Origin: Lyngbya confervoides BDU141951
Lineage (GTDB): Bacteria > Cyanobacteriota > Cyanobacteriia > Thermosynechococcales > Thermosynechococcaceae
DNA: 64,000 bases
Direction of reading: 5' to 3'
Assembly (NCBI RefSeq): GCF_000817775.3
Contig: NZ_JTHE03000044.1
Coordinates: 62,001 to 126,000 of the forward strand
The notes under the pieces were generated by a model. The model saw only the letters and a program-made list of their open reading frames with translations. It did no database searches and had not been told where the DNA came from. Below, in pieces: positions 29,088-37,697 of the stretch (position 1 is the stretch's first letter; every line of letters begins with the position of its first letter). The position numbers and the translations under genes were made by a program.

Positions 29088-30227
29088 ATGCCCCCTTTTT
29101 CTGCCGTCCTGCAAAACCAAACGAGTCGGGTCCTGGTCGTGGATGATCTGCCAGATAACTCCTTCCTCATTCAGGCCATTTTGATTGACGAGGGATACGA
29201 AATCCAAGTGGAGGACAATGGGTTTACTGCCTTGGAGCAGATCAAGCAAAATCCGCCAGACTTGCTGATTTTGGACGTGATGATGCCCCATATGGATGGC
29301 TACGAAATCACCCAGAAAATTCGCCAAGATTCTGAATTGCCCATTTTCCCCATTCTGTTGATCACGGCCCATGACACGCCAAGCGCTGTGATGGGCTTAG
29401 ATGTGGGAGCTGACGATTTTATTCGAAAGCCTGTGGAGGTGGCAGAACTTCTCGCTCGGGTCCGCTCGCTCCTGCGGCTTAAACACACCATGGATGAGCG
29501 CGATCGCATTGCTCGCCAGCGGGAAGACTTTGTCTCCCGTCTCACCCACGATCTGCGCACACCGCTAGTGGCAGCCGATCGCATGCTGGAGCTGATCCTG
29601 GAGGAGGGGTTTGGTCCCCTATCCCCCGATTTACAAGAAATTCTGGCCACCATGGCTTCAAGCAACCAAAATCTGCTTGATCTGGTGAATAATCTGCTCC
29701 AGGTGTATCGGTTTGAATCCGGACTGTATCCCCTGGAGTTTACCTCTCTCGATCTGGGGCAGGTGATCCGCGGCGTCATGCAAGAACTGACGCCGCTATG
29801 TGAACGCAAGGGCTTGGAAATTTCCTGCAGCATACAGTCCGAACCCCTTAAATTGACTGGCGATCGCTTAGAAATCCGGCGATTGCTTACCAACTTACTG
29901 GGCAATGCCATTAAGTTCACCTCTCAGGGAGAGATTAGGGTTCAGGTGCTGCGGCATCCCCAAGGGGCCCAATATCCTGATGCTCCAGCGGTTGAAATTC
30001 AGGTGGCGGATACCGGCATTGGAATTCCTCAGCCAATCCAGGCAGACCTATTTGAGCGCTTTAAAACTGGAGGACACAGTGCCTGTGGGAGTGGCCTAGG
30101 CCTCCATGTCTCCAGGTATATTGTGGAGGCCCATCAGGGTACCATTCAGGTGATCTCCACCCCCGGAGTCGGCAGCACCTTCACCGTGATGCTCCCTCAG
30201 GTTCAGCAGTCCCTTGCTCTCCCGTAA
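29088..30227 (+). CDS. Response regulator-histidine kinase hybrid (REC-HisKA-HATPase)
   Basis: A 379-residue cytoplasmic protein from ATG 29088 (the frame extends to a TTG at 29025 without benefit). An N-terminal receiver domain (about 12-130) has the acidic pair VVDDLPDN, phospho-Asp in LLILDVMMPHMDGYE and Lys in IRKPVE. HisKA follows with SRLTHDLRTPL (about 155), then HATPase_c with N box LLTNLLGNAIKF, G1 VADTGIGIP and G2 GSGLGLHVS, all canonical. Such REC-first kinases accept a phosphoryl group from another kinase and relay or modulate it; they are common in cyanobacteria. No partner gene is adjacent. A possible -10 box TATACT lies at 28977-28982. Confidence 0.92.
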   Translation: MPPFSAVLQNQTSRVLVVDDLPDNSFLIQAILIDEGYEIQVEDNGFTALEQIKQNPPDLLILDVMMPHMDGYEITQKIRQDSELPIFPILLITAHDTPSAVMGLDVGADDFIRKPVEVAELLARVRSLLRLKHTMDERDRIARQREDFVSRLTHDLRTPLVAADRMLELILEEGFGPLSPDLQEILATMASSNQNLLDLVNNLLQVYRFESGLYPLEFTSLDLGQVIRGVMQELTPLCERKGLEISCSIQSEPLKLTGDRLEIRRLLTNLLGNAIKFTSQGEIRVQVLRHPQGAQYPDAPAVEIQVADTGIGIPQPIQADLFERFKTGGHSACGSGLGLHVSRYIVEAHQGTIQVISTPGVGSTFTVMLPQVQQSLALP

Positions 30228-30262
30228 CCTATCCCTGCCCTACAGCCAGCGAGACGGGGGCC

Positions 30263-30796
30263 CTAGGACTTCTTCGGAGAGAGAAACATAATCATATTTC
30301 TGCCCTCCCGCTTGGGAGCCTGCTGGATCTCTGCATACTCATCTAGATCCTCGGCCATGCGCCGGAGGAGCTTCTCGGCTAGGTGAGAGTGCTGTATTTC
30401 TCGGCCTCGAAAGTTAACTGTTGCCTTGACCTTGTCGCCTGATTTTAGAAATCGGGCGGCGTGATTGACGCGCACATTGTAGTCGTGATCGTCAATCTTG
30501 TAGCGCATCTTTACTTCTTTGACGTCAGCGGTATGCTGCTTTTTCTTGGCCTCGCGGGCCTTTTTTTCCTGTTCAAACTTATACTTGCCGTAGTCCATCA
30601 CGCGACAGACCGGTGGATCGGCTTTATCGCTCACTAGAACCAAGTCCAGCCCCTTGTCCTCGGCAATTCCCCTTGCTTCCTGGGGAGACATAATGCCTAA
30701 CTGGGTTCCATCCGCATCAATCACTCGAACTTTGGGAAAGCGAATCCGCTCATTGATATTCGGTAGATCTTGTTTATACTTTTTATTTGGAGCCAC
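30263..30796 (-). CDS. infC: Translation initiation factor IF-3
   Basis: Binds the 30S subunit, prevents premature 50S joining and checks the initiator tRNA and start codon. The 177-residue protein has the N-domain [18 protein letters not shown], the basic linker ([21 protein letters not shown], shown in part) and the C-domain RAARFLK-type helix ([17 protein letters not shown]). The start codon is GTG (30794-30796), in line with the non-ATG starts by which infC regulates itself in many bacteria. A 9-bp hairpin lies just upstream (30821-30849). rpmI and rplT, often adjacent elsewhere, are not here. It is divergent from der. Confidence 0.96.
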   Translation of the reverse strand: MAPNKKYKQDLPNINERIRFPKVRVIDADGTQLGIMSPQEARGIAEDKGLDLVLVSDKADPPVCRVMDYGKYKFEQEKKAREAKKKQHTADVKEVKMRYKIDDHDYNVRVNHAARFLKSGDKVKATVNFRGREIQHSHLAEKLLRRMAEDLDEYAEIQQAPKREGRNMIMFLSPKKS

Positions 30797-30820
30797 AGAC
30801 CTTTTATTCAGTTGATGTTG

Positions 30821-30849
30821 AGAATCTATATGCTAGCGCAATAGATTCT
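30821..30849 (-). promoter_or_regulatory. Hairpin in infC leader
   Basis: AGAATCTAT (30821-30829) is exactly complementary to ATAGATTCT (30841-30849), with an 11-nt loop. It lies 25 nt upstream of the infC GTG start in the infC/der divergent region and could shape the infC leader RNA. Confidence 0.45.
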
Positions 30850-30916
30850 ACCCCGGAATTTCGGTTCAAACTGCATCCTCACAACATATTTTTATTAAGT
30901 CTCTGCAGGTAAAGTC

Positions 30917-32275
30917 ATGGGTTTACCCATTGTTGCGATTGTCGGCCGTCCCAATGTCGGCAAGTCCACCCTTGTGAATCGCTTAACGGGACTCACCGAT
31001 GCCATTGTGCATGATGCGCCTGGGGTTACCCGCGATCGCACCTATCGACCGGCTTTTTGGGAAGATCGCGAGTTCTTGGTCGTGGATACGGGAGGGCTAG
31101 TATTTGACGATGATTCTGAATTTCTGCCCCACATTCGTCAGCAGGTAATGTCGGCTTTATCCGAGGCTAGCCTGGCCATTCTGGTGGTGGACGGCCAAAC
31201 AGGCCCTACCCCCGCAGATCGAGAGGTGGCCCAGTGGTTGCGCAAAAACGAAACCCCCATCTTGCTGGCGGTGAATAAATGCGAATCTCCAGAGCAGGGG
31301 CTGACTCTCTCCACCCAATTTTGGGAGTTGGGAATGGGGCAACCCTACCCCGTATCTGGCATTCACGGTTCAGGCACCGGAGAACTCCTCGATGAGGTGA
31401 TCACCTATCTCCCGCCAGCCGATGACCACGAGCCGGATCAGGAAACACGAGTTGCCATTGTGGGTCGCCCAAACGTGGGGAAATCTAGCTTGCTCAATGC
31501 GTTTGTAGGAAGCGATCGCTCCATTGTGAGTCCCATCTCTGGCACCACCCGCGATTCCATTGATATGGTGGTGACGCGCAATGGCAATCGCTACCGCTTA
31601 ATTGACACTGCTGGAATCCGCAAGAAAAAGCATGTGGACTACGGCCCGGAATTTTTTGGAATTAACCGCGCGTTCAAGGCCATTCGCCGTGCCGACGTGG
31701 TGCTTTTGGTCGTGGACGTTTGCGACGGGGTAACGGAGCAAGATCAAAAGCTGGCGGGGCGCATTGCCGAGGAAGGTCGCGCCTGCGTGGTGGTGGCCAA
31801 CAAATGGGACGCGATCGAAAAAGATAACTACACCATCTATGAGGTGGAGCAGGAGCTGATGGCGCGCCTGCAGTTCATTGACTGGGCACAAATTATTTTT
31901 ACGAGCGCCAAAACGGGTCAGCGGGTTCAAAAAATCATTGATTTAGTGGATATGGCAGTCACCCAGCATCAGCGGCGCGTGTCCACCTCCGTCATCAACG
32001 AAGTGCTAGAAGATGCCGTCAGTTGGCACACACCGCCCACCACCCGCCAGGGACGCCAGGGCAAAATTTACTACGGGACGCAAGTGAGCAGCCAGCCCCC
32101 GTCGATTGCCCTATTTGTCAACGACCCAGCCTTGTTTAAGGACAACTATCGTCGCTACATTGAGCGTCAGTTTCGCAAGTCCCTAGGTTTTATCGGCACT
32201 CCCCTACGATTCTTTTGGCGAGGCAAGCGAGCCAGGGACGTGGAGCGCCAAAGCACCAATCGCGCCACCCGCTAA
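30917..32275 (+). CDS. der: Ribosome biogenesis GTPase Der (EngA)
   Basis: Essential GTPase with two tandem G domains, needed for maturation of the 50S subunit. The 452-residue protein shows G1 motifs GRPNVGKST (about 9) and GRPNVGKSS (about 184), DTGG and DTAG switch II motifs, NKCE and NKWD specificity motifs, and the C-terminal KH-like domain ending at the basic tail [13 protein letters not shown]. All motifs are intact and length is typical. The start is ATG 30917. Divergent from infC with 120 nt between them, so the translation-related genes share a promoter region. Confidence 0.97.
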   Translation: MGLPIVAIVGRPNVGKSTLVNRLTGLTDAIVHDAPGVTRDRTYRPAFWEDREFLVVDTGGLVFDDDSEFLPHIRQQVMSALSEASLAILVVDGQTGPTPADREVAQWLRKNETPILLAVNKCESPEQGLTLSTQFWELGMGQPYPVSGIHGSGTGELLDEVITYLPPADDHEPDQETRVAIVGRPNVGKSSLLNAFVGSDRSIVSPISGTTRDSIDMVVTRNGNRYRLIDTAGIRKKKHVDYGPEFFGINRAFKAIRRADVVLLVVDVCDGVTEQDQKLAGRIAEEGRACVVVANKWDAIEKDNYTIYEVEQELMARLQFIDWAQIIFTSAKTGQRVQKIIDLVDMAVTQHQRRVSTSVINEVLEDAVSWHTPPTTRQGRQGKIYYGTQVSSQPPSIALFVNDPALFKDNYRRYIERQFRKSLGFIGTPLRFFWRGKRARDVERQSTNRATR

Positions 32276-32535
32276 GGATCCGCGGGAGTTCGGGATCTAG
32301 CAGTTCCCTGTTCTGTGGGTGCCACAGTTCCCTGCGTCTCCCTATCCTCGGAGAACGGGGCGGGCTGACCAGAGTGGCAACCCGGAGTCCAGGGATCAGC
32401 AGCGCTGTCCCTGGGGCCACTGTGGTAGGCGTAAACCTGCAGCGCTAGAGCATTTGAGAAGCCGGTCAGGTCGAATCCGTGCAAGTCAACCTGGCCCATC
32501 GACTTTTAGTAAAGCCGTCCTGTAAAGTGATTGCT

Positions 32536-33297
32536 ATGTATGATGAAGACGAATTAAGTTTACTCGATTCAGACGAGGCGCTCGAAAGCCCGTTGGACAA
32601 GCTGCCTCCGGTCACGGACCCCCCTGAGGAAGAGGCCGGACCGGATGTCGAGGAGCTATTAGGGTTGCTGGCGTCATCCGATAAAACCCAGCGGATGATT
32701 GCAATCCGCGCTTTTTGTGAGGTCAAGGACCCCCGCGCCACGGCGCCCTTGATTGAGCTCTTGAGCAACGAATGTCCTCTTGTGCGGGTTAGTGCAGCCT
32801 ATGCCCTGGGTCGGAACCCTGGCCCAAGGGCGGTGCAACCCTTGATTGATCAACTGAACCAGGACTGGAATGGCTACGTGCGCAAGGGAGTGGTGTGGGC
32901 TTTGGGGAACTGTAGCGATCCCCAGGCAATTCGGCCCCTGATTGCAGCACTGATGACTGATATTACAGCCGTGAGGTTGTGGGCGGCCAGTTCCCTGGGA
33001 CAGGTGGGGTTGGTGGAAGCAGAAGCTTATTCCTGCGTCACTGTTCCAGCTCTGGCCAGTTCCCTGGAGCAAGACCCCATGGCTGCTGTCCGGAGCAATT
33101 GCGCCTGGTCCTTAGGGCAGCTTTGCCAGGCCATTCCTGTCAGTGACACCTACCAGCTAGGTTTGAAAGTCCTCATTGCAGCCCTCAAGGATCGAGATCT
33201 GGGGGTGCAAGAAGATGCTAAGGCAGCCCTGCTTAAACTAGGAGATCCTCGCGGCCTGCAAGCCCTTGAAGATCTAGAGCCAGAAAGCTCTTTGTGA
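32536..33297 (+). CDS. HEAT-repeat protein
   Basis: A 253-residue protein built from an acidic N-terminal tail (about 1-50, DEDELSLLDSDE) and at least five HEAT/PBS-lyase-like repeats: AIRAFCEVKDPRATAPLIEL, AAYALGRNPGPRAVQPLIDQ, VVWALGNCSDPQAIRPLIAA, AASSLGQVG and CAWSLGQLCQ. Repeats of this type occur in phycobilin lyases (CpcE/F-like) and in many cyanobacterial scaffold proteins. No lyase partner lies nearby, so a general protein-binding role is the safer call. The frame opens upstream to 32479; I chose ATG 32536 because the preceding residues are not conserved-looking. It follows der on the plus strand after a 260-nt gap. Confidence 0.75.
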   Translation: MYDEDELSLLDSDEALESPLDKLPPVTDPPEEEAGPDVEELLGLLASSDKTQRMIAIRAFCEVKDPRATAPLIELLSNECPLVRVSAAYALGRNPGPRAVQPLIDQLNQDWNGYVRKGVVWALGNCSDPQAIRPLIAALMTDITAVRLWAASSLGQVGLVEAEAYSCVTVPALASSLEQDPMAAVRSNCAWSLGQLCQAIPVSDTYQLGLKVLIAALKDRDLGVQEDAKAALLKLGDPRGLQALEDLEPESSL

Positions 33298-33371
33298 TCT
33301 ACACGCTGGCCCGCTTTCCGAGCTTGTTTCCGCAGGGTATAAAACCTGATAGTCCGGCCCAAACTGCAAAA

Positions 33372-33394
33372 CCGCTGCCTTTTTAAGGCAGCGG
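33372..33394 (-). terminator. Perfect 10-bp hairpin, terminator of murA
   Basis: CCGCTGCCTT (33372-33381) and AAGGCAGCGG (33385-33394) form a perfect stem with a 3-nt loop. Read on the minus strand it is followed by TTTT, so it best fits a terminator about 60 nt downstream of murA. It could also stop plus-strand transcription from the HEAT gene. Confidence 0.7.
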
Positions 33395-33456
33395 CAAATG
33401 GGCTGTTATGGCGCTATGGATGCAACCAGAAGAGGAACAGCAGGGGGCAGCGGCGG

Positions 33457-34776
33457 CTATGCCGGGACATAAACCCGCTCGATTTTCGCCCCCAATCCCC
33501 GCAGCTTGGCCTCAATGTTGGCATACCCCCGATCCAAATGGTGAAGACCCTGGACCACGGTTTTACCCTCTGCCGCCAGGGCAGCCACAACCATGGCCGC
33601 ACTAGCGCGCAAATCGGTGCCCGTGACGGGTGCTGCTGAGAGAAAGGGGACGCCCTGAATGGCGGCATGGTTGCCCTTGACCTTAATGTTGGCGCCCATT
33701 CGCACCAACTCCGGCACATGGCCCAGGCGGTTTTCATAGACTGTTTCTGTCACCAGGCTGCTGCCCTCGCAAAGGGTCAACAGGGCCATAAATAGTGCCT
33801 GCATATCAGTGGGGAAGCCTGGGTGGGGGAGGGTTTCAATCTCAGTGCCGCGATGGATCATTCCCGGAATCAGTCGCAGGCGATCGGGAGCATCTTGAAC
33901 CACTTGAGCCCCGATATCGCGCAGCTTGGCAATCACCGCAGTCATATCGTCCGGAACCACAGGAAAGACCGAGAGTTCCGAATGGGTAATCGCTCCAGCC
34001 ACCAGAAAAGTTCCTGCCTCAATGCGATCTGGAACAATGGAATAGTCGGTTCCATGGAGAGATTGAACCCCCTGAATGATAATCTTATTGGTGCCTGCGC
34101 CAGAAATGCGGGCGCCCATGGATCGACAGAAATTGGCCAGATCCACCACCTCCGGCTCCTGAGCGGCATTTTCCAGGATCGTCTCGCCTTCGGCAAGGGT
34201 TGCCGCCATCATCAAGGTTTCCGTAGCGCCCACGCTCGGATAGTCCAGATAAATCTTAGCCCCCTTTAACTGGCGTGCATAGGCGTTAACGACGCCATGC
34301 TCAATCAGAATATCAGCTCCCATCTGCTGAAGACCCCGAACATGTAGGTCCACTGGTCTTGCCCCAATGGCACACCCCCCCGGTAGCGGCATTTTAGCCA
34401 CCCCGGTACGAGCTAACAGGGGACCGAGTGCAAAAAAGCTGGCGCGCAGTTGGCTCACCAGCTCATAGGGGGCTTCTGTTTCCGTAATGTGGGTGGCATC
34501 AATTTCCAATGACTCTCCCTGAATTTTGAGCTTGACTCCCAAGGCCTCCAAAATCTGTCCCATGGCCTCAATGTCAGCCAGTTCTGGAACATTGGTTAAC
34601 CGACAGGTATCTGCGGCTAACAGGGCTCCCGTCATGAGGACAAGGGCGGAATTCTTGGCGCCGCTCACCTTAACTTGCCCCTCCAAGGAGGCACGCCCCC
34701 AAATGTGGAGAACAGGCTTTTTTTGGGCATTCTGAAAGGATTTTGAGAGCTTTTCAGGAGAAAGTTGGGTAGTCAT
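33457..34776 (-). CDS. murA: UDP-N-acetylglucosamine 1-carboxyvinyltransferase
   Basis: Catalyses the first committed step of peptidoglycan synthesis, moving enolpyruvate from PEP to UDP-GlcNAc. The 439-residue protein has the active-site cysteine in [15 protein letters not shown] (Cys135), the fosfomycin target, plus [10 protein letters not shown] near the N-terminus and [16 protein letters not shown] and [15 protein letters not shown] near the end. Compared with the common 420-residue form it has an extra N-terminal 20 residues. The start is ATG 34776. It is a single gene with its own terminator (33372-33394) and faces the HEAT-repeat gene. Confidence 0.97.
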   Translation of the reverse strand: MTTQLSPEKLSKSFQNAQKKPVLHIWGRASLEGQVKVSGAKNSALVLMTGALLAADTCRLTNVPELADIEAMGQILEALGVKLKIQGESLEIDATHITETEAPYELVSQLRASFFALGPLLARTGVAKMPLPGGCAIGARPVDLHVRGLQQMGADILIEHGVVNAYARQLKGAKIYLDYPSVGATETLMMAATLAEGETILENAAQEPEVVDLANFCRSMGARISGAGTNKIIIQGVQSLHGTDYSIVPDRIEAGTFLVAGAITHSELSVFPVVPDDMTAVIAKLRDIGAQVVQDAPDRLRLIPGMIHRGTEIETLPHPGFPTDMQALFMALLTLCEGSSLVTETVYENRLGHVPELVRMGANIKVKGNHAAIQGVPFLSAAPVTGTDLRASAAMVVAALAAEGKTVVQGLHHLDRGYANIEAKLRGLGAKIERVYVPA

Positions 34777-35211
34777 GGAAGTTTTCGGGGGCTCCTACAC
34801 TTTAGCGTCCACACAAAAAATATTCTGTCAGATTGTACCTGAAATCTGTTAGATGACAAGTTCTCGGGGTTGATCTGGGAATGTTTCCTGCTTGTTAGCC
34901 TATCTACAGCTTAAGATGCACAAAAACTGCCAATCGGGTTAATTTTGAGGCTAAACAAAATATTTTTTTGCTATCCGTTAATAATCGTAAAGCTTATCAT
35001 AGGCGGGTTAATTCCCTGGTGATCCCGGCCTCTCACTGCGATCAGGTTCGATCACCGGGGTTGGATTCTCCTAGCGCTGCAATCTGGCGGTCCCTGCTGC
35101 CATGAACTGTACTCAAGGTCTCGAGGGGGCAAGGGCAGGAGTACCCATGGGGAGTTTTTGATGGAATAATCAGGGAGTTTAGATTGCCCTGGATGCCTGA
35201 TCACAGCCCCC
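34777..35211. other. 435-nt intergenic region upstream of OppC-like permease gene
   Basis: No gene is seen. The murA-proximal half is AT rich. The 10-mer CGGGTTAATT occurs twice, near 34936 and 35004. An 11-bp hairpin, CCCTGGTGATC (35014-35024) with GATCACCGGGG (35050-35060, one G-U pair), lies about 150 nt before the permease start. It could be a leader RNA structure or an upstream terminator. No tRNA could be folded here. Confidence 0.4.
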
Positions 35212-36156
35212 ATGACCTCTTCCTCTTTGCCCAGCGTTCGTGTTTTCAAGTTCTGGCAGCGGTCCAGTTTGTCGTTGAGACTGACCTTCATTGGTTTAGT
35301 GATTACGCTGTTTTATATCGCGATCGCCTGTCTTGCTCCGCTTTTTGCCCAGTGGGGGTGGTTGCAAGATCCCCAAAATGCGAGCCTGCGCCTTGACAAT
35401 CCCCTGAGCACTCCGCCCTCGTGGGAGCATTGGTTTGGCACCGACGATGAAGGCTACGACGTCCTCAGCCGCACGGTTTTTGGCACCCAGGTTGCTCTCC
35501 AGGTGGTGGTGATTGCCACGCTGTTCAGCCTGTTGATTGGGGTGCCCTTGGGAATGCTGAGTGGCTATTTTGGGGGACCCACCGATCGGGTGTTGCTGTT
35601 CGTCATGGACACCACCTACACGCTGCCGGGCCTGCTGCTGGCCATTGCAATTGCCTATATTCTCAAGGGACAAACCCTCTCAGGCCTGAGCTTGATCATC
35701 AGCGATCCTGGCATTCTCAACGCCGCAATTGCCTTGAGCGTGGCCTATATTCCCCAGTATTACCGCGTCGTGCGCAATCACACCGTCAGTGTCAAAACCG
35801 AAGTGTTTATTGAAGCGGCCCAGGCCCTGGGGGCATCCCCCTGGCGAGTGTTAACTCGCTACTTATTCGGAAATGTGGTGCAGAGCGTTCCGGTGCTGTT
35901 TACCTTAAATGCAGCCGATGCAATCTTGACCCTGGCCGGACTCGGCTTTTTGGGACTTGGCTTGCCCCAGGAAGTTCCGGAATGGGGCTTTGACCTGAGT
36001 GAGGCCCTCAAGGAGCTACCCACGGGCATCTGGTGGACCGCTTTTTTCCCTGGAATGGCCATGACCCTTATGGTTGTGGGGCTTTCCTTACTGGGCGAAG
36101 GTCTCAATGAATTTGTAAATCCCCTACTGAAAAAGGGCGAACTGCCAGACAACTAG
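35212..36156 (+). CDS. Peptide/nickel-type ABC transporter permease (DppC/OppC family, orphan)
   Basis: A 314-residue inner-membrane permease. It has an N-terminal helix (RLTFIGLVITLFYIAIACLA), a periplasmic loop with HWFGTDDEGYDVLSRTVFGT (a family hallmark), and the BPD_transp_1 core with the coupling EAA loop EAAQALGASPWRVLTRYLFG. About six membrane segments are expected. The OppC N-terminal region and FGTDxxGxDxxSR motif identify the C-type subunit of oligopeptide, dipeptide or nickel importers. No B-type permease, binding protein or ATPase is adjacent, so the rest of the transporter must be elsewhere, as is usual in cyanobacteria. ATG 35212 fits the family N-terminus. Confidence 0.88.
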   Translation: MTSSSLPSVRVFKFWQRSSLSLRLTFIGLVITLFYIAIACLAPLFAQWGWLQDPQNASLRLDNPLSTPPSWEHWFGTDDEGYDVLSRTVFGTQVALQVVVIATLFSLLIGVPLGMLSGYFGGPTDRVLLFVMDTTYTLPGLLLAIAIAYILKGQTLSGLSLIISDPGILNAAIALSVAYIPQYYRVVRNHTVSVKTEVFIEAAQALGASPWRVLTRYLFGNVVQSVPVLFTLNAADAILTLAGLGFLGLGLPQEVPEWGFDLSEALKELPTGIWWTAFFPGMAMTLMVVGLSLLGEGLNEFVNPLLKKGELPDN

Positions 36157-36279
36157 CCGACTGCACTGGCCTCCTGTTGGGGCTTGGCCACGGAGGGCTT
36201 GATCTCCCTGCATTGGAGGCCGCAGACAATATTCTGGGAGCCACTTGCAGGATTCGGATTCCCCCTCCTCTTCCTGGCG

Positions 36280-36687
36280 CTACTGCGGAGCTGCCGTCGG
36301 ATCTAGCCGCTGGGCGTGTCCCCAGAAAGCCTCTAAGTTATAAAACTCACGCTGTTCAGGAAGCATAATATGGGCAATGACATCGCCGTAATCCAGCACA
36401 ATCCAGCTTCCGTCCGTCTCTCCTTCCTTCCGAAGCGGTCGCACATTCAGCCGACCTAAGACATGGGCCTCCATGGCATCGGCAATTGCCTTGACCTGAG
36501 TGCGGGAGAACCCGGTCACAATCACAAAATAGTCTGTAATGTAGGTGACCTCTCCCATTTTGAACAGCACAATATCCGCTGCTTTACGGTCATCAGCGGC
36601 TTCAGCTAATGCATAGGCTAGGGCTTGAGTCGTATCCGTCTCTGGTTCAATCAATTGCATTCCACAGTCAGGTTTAGCGTGGTTCAT
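36280..36687 (-). CDS. rsfS: Ribosomal silencing factor RsfS
   Basis: Binds ribosomal protein L14 and blocks subunit joining under nutrient limitation. The 135-residue protein has the family core ADDRKAADIVLFKMGEVTYI, TDYFVIVTGFSRTQVKAIAD and the terminal GSWIVLDYGDVIAHIMLPEQREFY. A second ATG at 36660 (MQLIEPE) would shorten it by nine residues and cannot be excluded. It lies 80 nt downstream of yqeK on the same strand; this pair is conserved in many bacteria (nadD-yqeK-rsfS), supporting both calls. Confidence 0.95.
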   Translation of the reverse strand: MNHAKPDCGMQLIEPETDTTQALAYALAEAADDRKAADIVLFKMGEVTYITDYFVIVTGFSRTQVKAIADAMEAHVLGRLNVRPLRKEGETDGSWIVLDYGDVIAHIMLPEQREFYNLEAFWGHAQRLDPTAAPQ

Positions 36688-36767
36688 CAGGACCTAGGCT
36701 CCACCTCTGGCAAGCGAGACAGGCGCAAGAGCGCGCACCCCTCCTGACCTCTCGTTTCAGGGTCACC

Positions 36768-37385
36768 CTAGAGTCGATCCAGTGACTCTAGCTTATCGTC
36801 TTTTTTTAGCTTTGCCTGAGCCATGGCCCAGTTCCGCGTCTCTAGCATCTGCGGATGAATCATTTGACCTGCCTTAAGGAGCTGCTTAAGGGTATGGTCG
36901 CAGGTTTTCCAAACCGCTTTATGCCAGTTTTGCTGACTCCAGGCCCGGATCTGATTCAGCTTGGCCCCCTCTCCACGACCAGGCTCGAGGGCATCTGCCA
37001 GAAAAATGATGCCACTGAGGGCATCCATCCCTGGACAGCCTAGGGTGTGATTACGAATGGCGGCCAGAATCTCGGGACTCTCAACCCCGAAAAGTCGGTT
37101 GGCCTCCACCGCACTCACCCAGGCATGGAGCAGATGGGGATGGGCCTGCTCTACTGGATGGATTCGATGACCCTGTTGGCGGGCCGTGGACAGAAGTGTA
37201 TCCGGCGGATAGAATTTAGCCAAATCGTGGAGTAAGCCAGCTTGTCGAGATTTTTCGGGGTCAACACCATGGACAAGGGCAAGATCCTCCGCCACTTGTT
37301 CAACCCGCAGAATATGATCAACGCGCCGCTGGGGCAGATGGTCGTAGAGCCAGGTCAAAACGCGATCGCGGTCTAGAAAATTCAT
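36768..37385 (-). CDS. yqeK: YqeK-type HD-domain hydrolase (symmetrical Ap4A hydrolase)
   Basis: A 205-residue HD-superfamily protein. Metal ligands are visible as HILRVEQVAEDLALVHGVD, LLHDLAKFYPP (HD pair), HPHLLHAWVSAVEA and IRNHTLGCPGMDALSGIIFLADALEPGR, the complete YqeK pattern. Family members cleave diadenosine tetraphosphate to two ADP and contain iron at the active site. It is upstream of rsfS in the same direction, a conserved arrangement. An inverted repeat CTTAAAT/ATTTAAG (37388-37403) lies just before its start codon. Confidence 0.92.
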   Translation of the reverse strand: MNFLDRDRVLTWLYDHLPQRRVDHILRVEQVAEDLALVHGVDPEKSRQAGLLHDLAKFYPPDTLLSTARQQGHRIHPVEQAHPHLLHAWVSAVEANRLFGVESPEILAAIRNHTLGCPGMDALSGIIFLADALEPGRGEGAKLNQIRAWSQQNWHKAVWKTCDHTLKQLLKAGQMIHPQMLETRNWAMAQAKLKKDDKLESLDRL

Positions 37386-37642
37386 TGCTTAAATAAATTT
37401 AAGTGTTTACACAGTGATAGCCTCGCTGAAAAAACGTCAATCCTAAGGAGTATCAGGGATCTTCCCACGCTATTTCCGTTCATGCTGATGTCCATGGATG
37501 AAGCATTGTTTGATCATGACTGGCACCCTATCTATCCGGTCTGGGATTTCCCCCCACTGGTTTGCTCCTGACGTCTGGATCAGTCGCATGGGAACTCCAA
37601 AATATCCGGTGAAATAGCTTTTTCCTTAGTTATTTCTGGCAA
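37386..37642. promoter_or_regulatory. Divergent promoter region yqeK / PatA-type regulator
   Basis: Within 257 nt there is an inverted repeat CTTAAAT/ATTTAAG (37388-37394 and 37397-37403) at the yqeK side. At the other side the sequence ATTTCTGGCAAATGAC occurs just at the first start codon and again 33 nt later. No known operator was recognised. Confidence 0.3.
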
Positions 37643-37697
37643 ATGACCTACAGCTTAACTCCGCATTTCTGGCAAATGACTTACACCTTGAACCCAA
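37632..37697 (+). repeat. 33-bp tandem duplication over the start codon
   Basis: The block ATTTCTGGCAAATGAC...TACA occurs at about 37632 and again 33 nt later, with a few mismatches. It duplicates the start region in frame, so the protein begins MTYSLTPHFWQMTYTLNP with two equivalent start codons. Confidence 0.75.

Noticed and set aside
32440-32520. GGTCGAATCC resembling a tRNA T-loop upstream of the HEAT-repeat gene
   Set aside because: No cloverleaf can be drawn around it and the flanks do not pair as acceptor stem.
35011-35075. tRNA-like sequence with GGTTCGATC
   Set aside because: The T-arm cannot be closed with a 5-bp stem and no acceptor or anticodon arm can be formed; the repeat is a simple hairpin.
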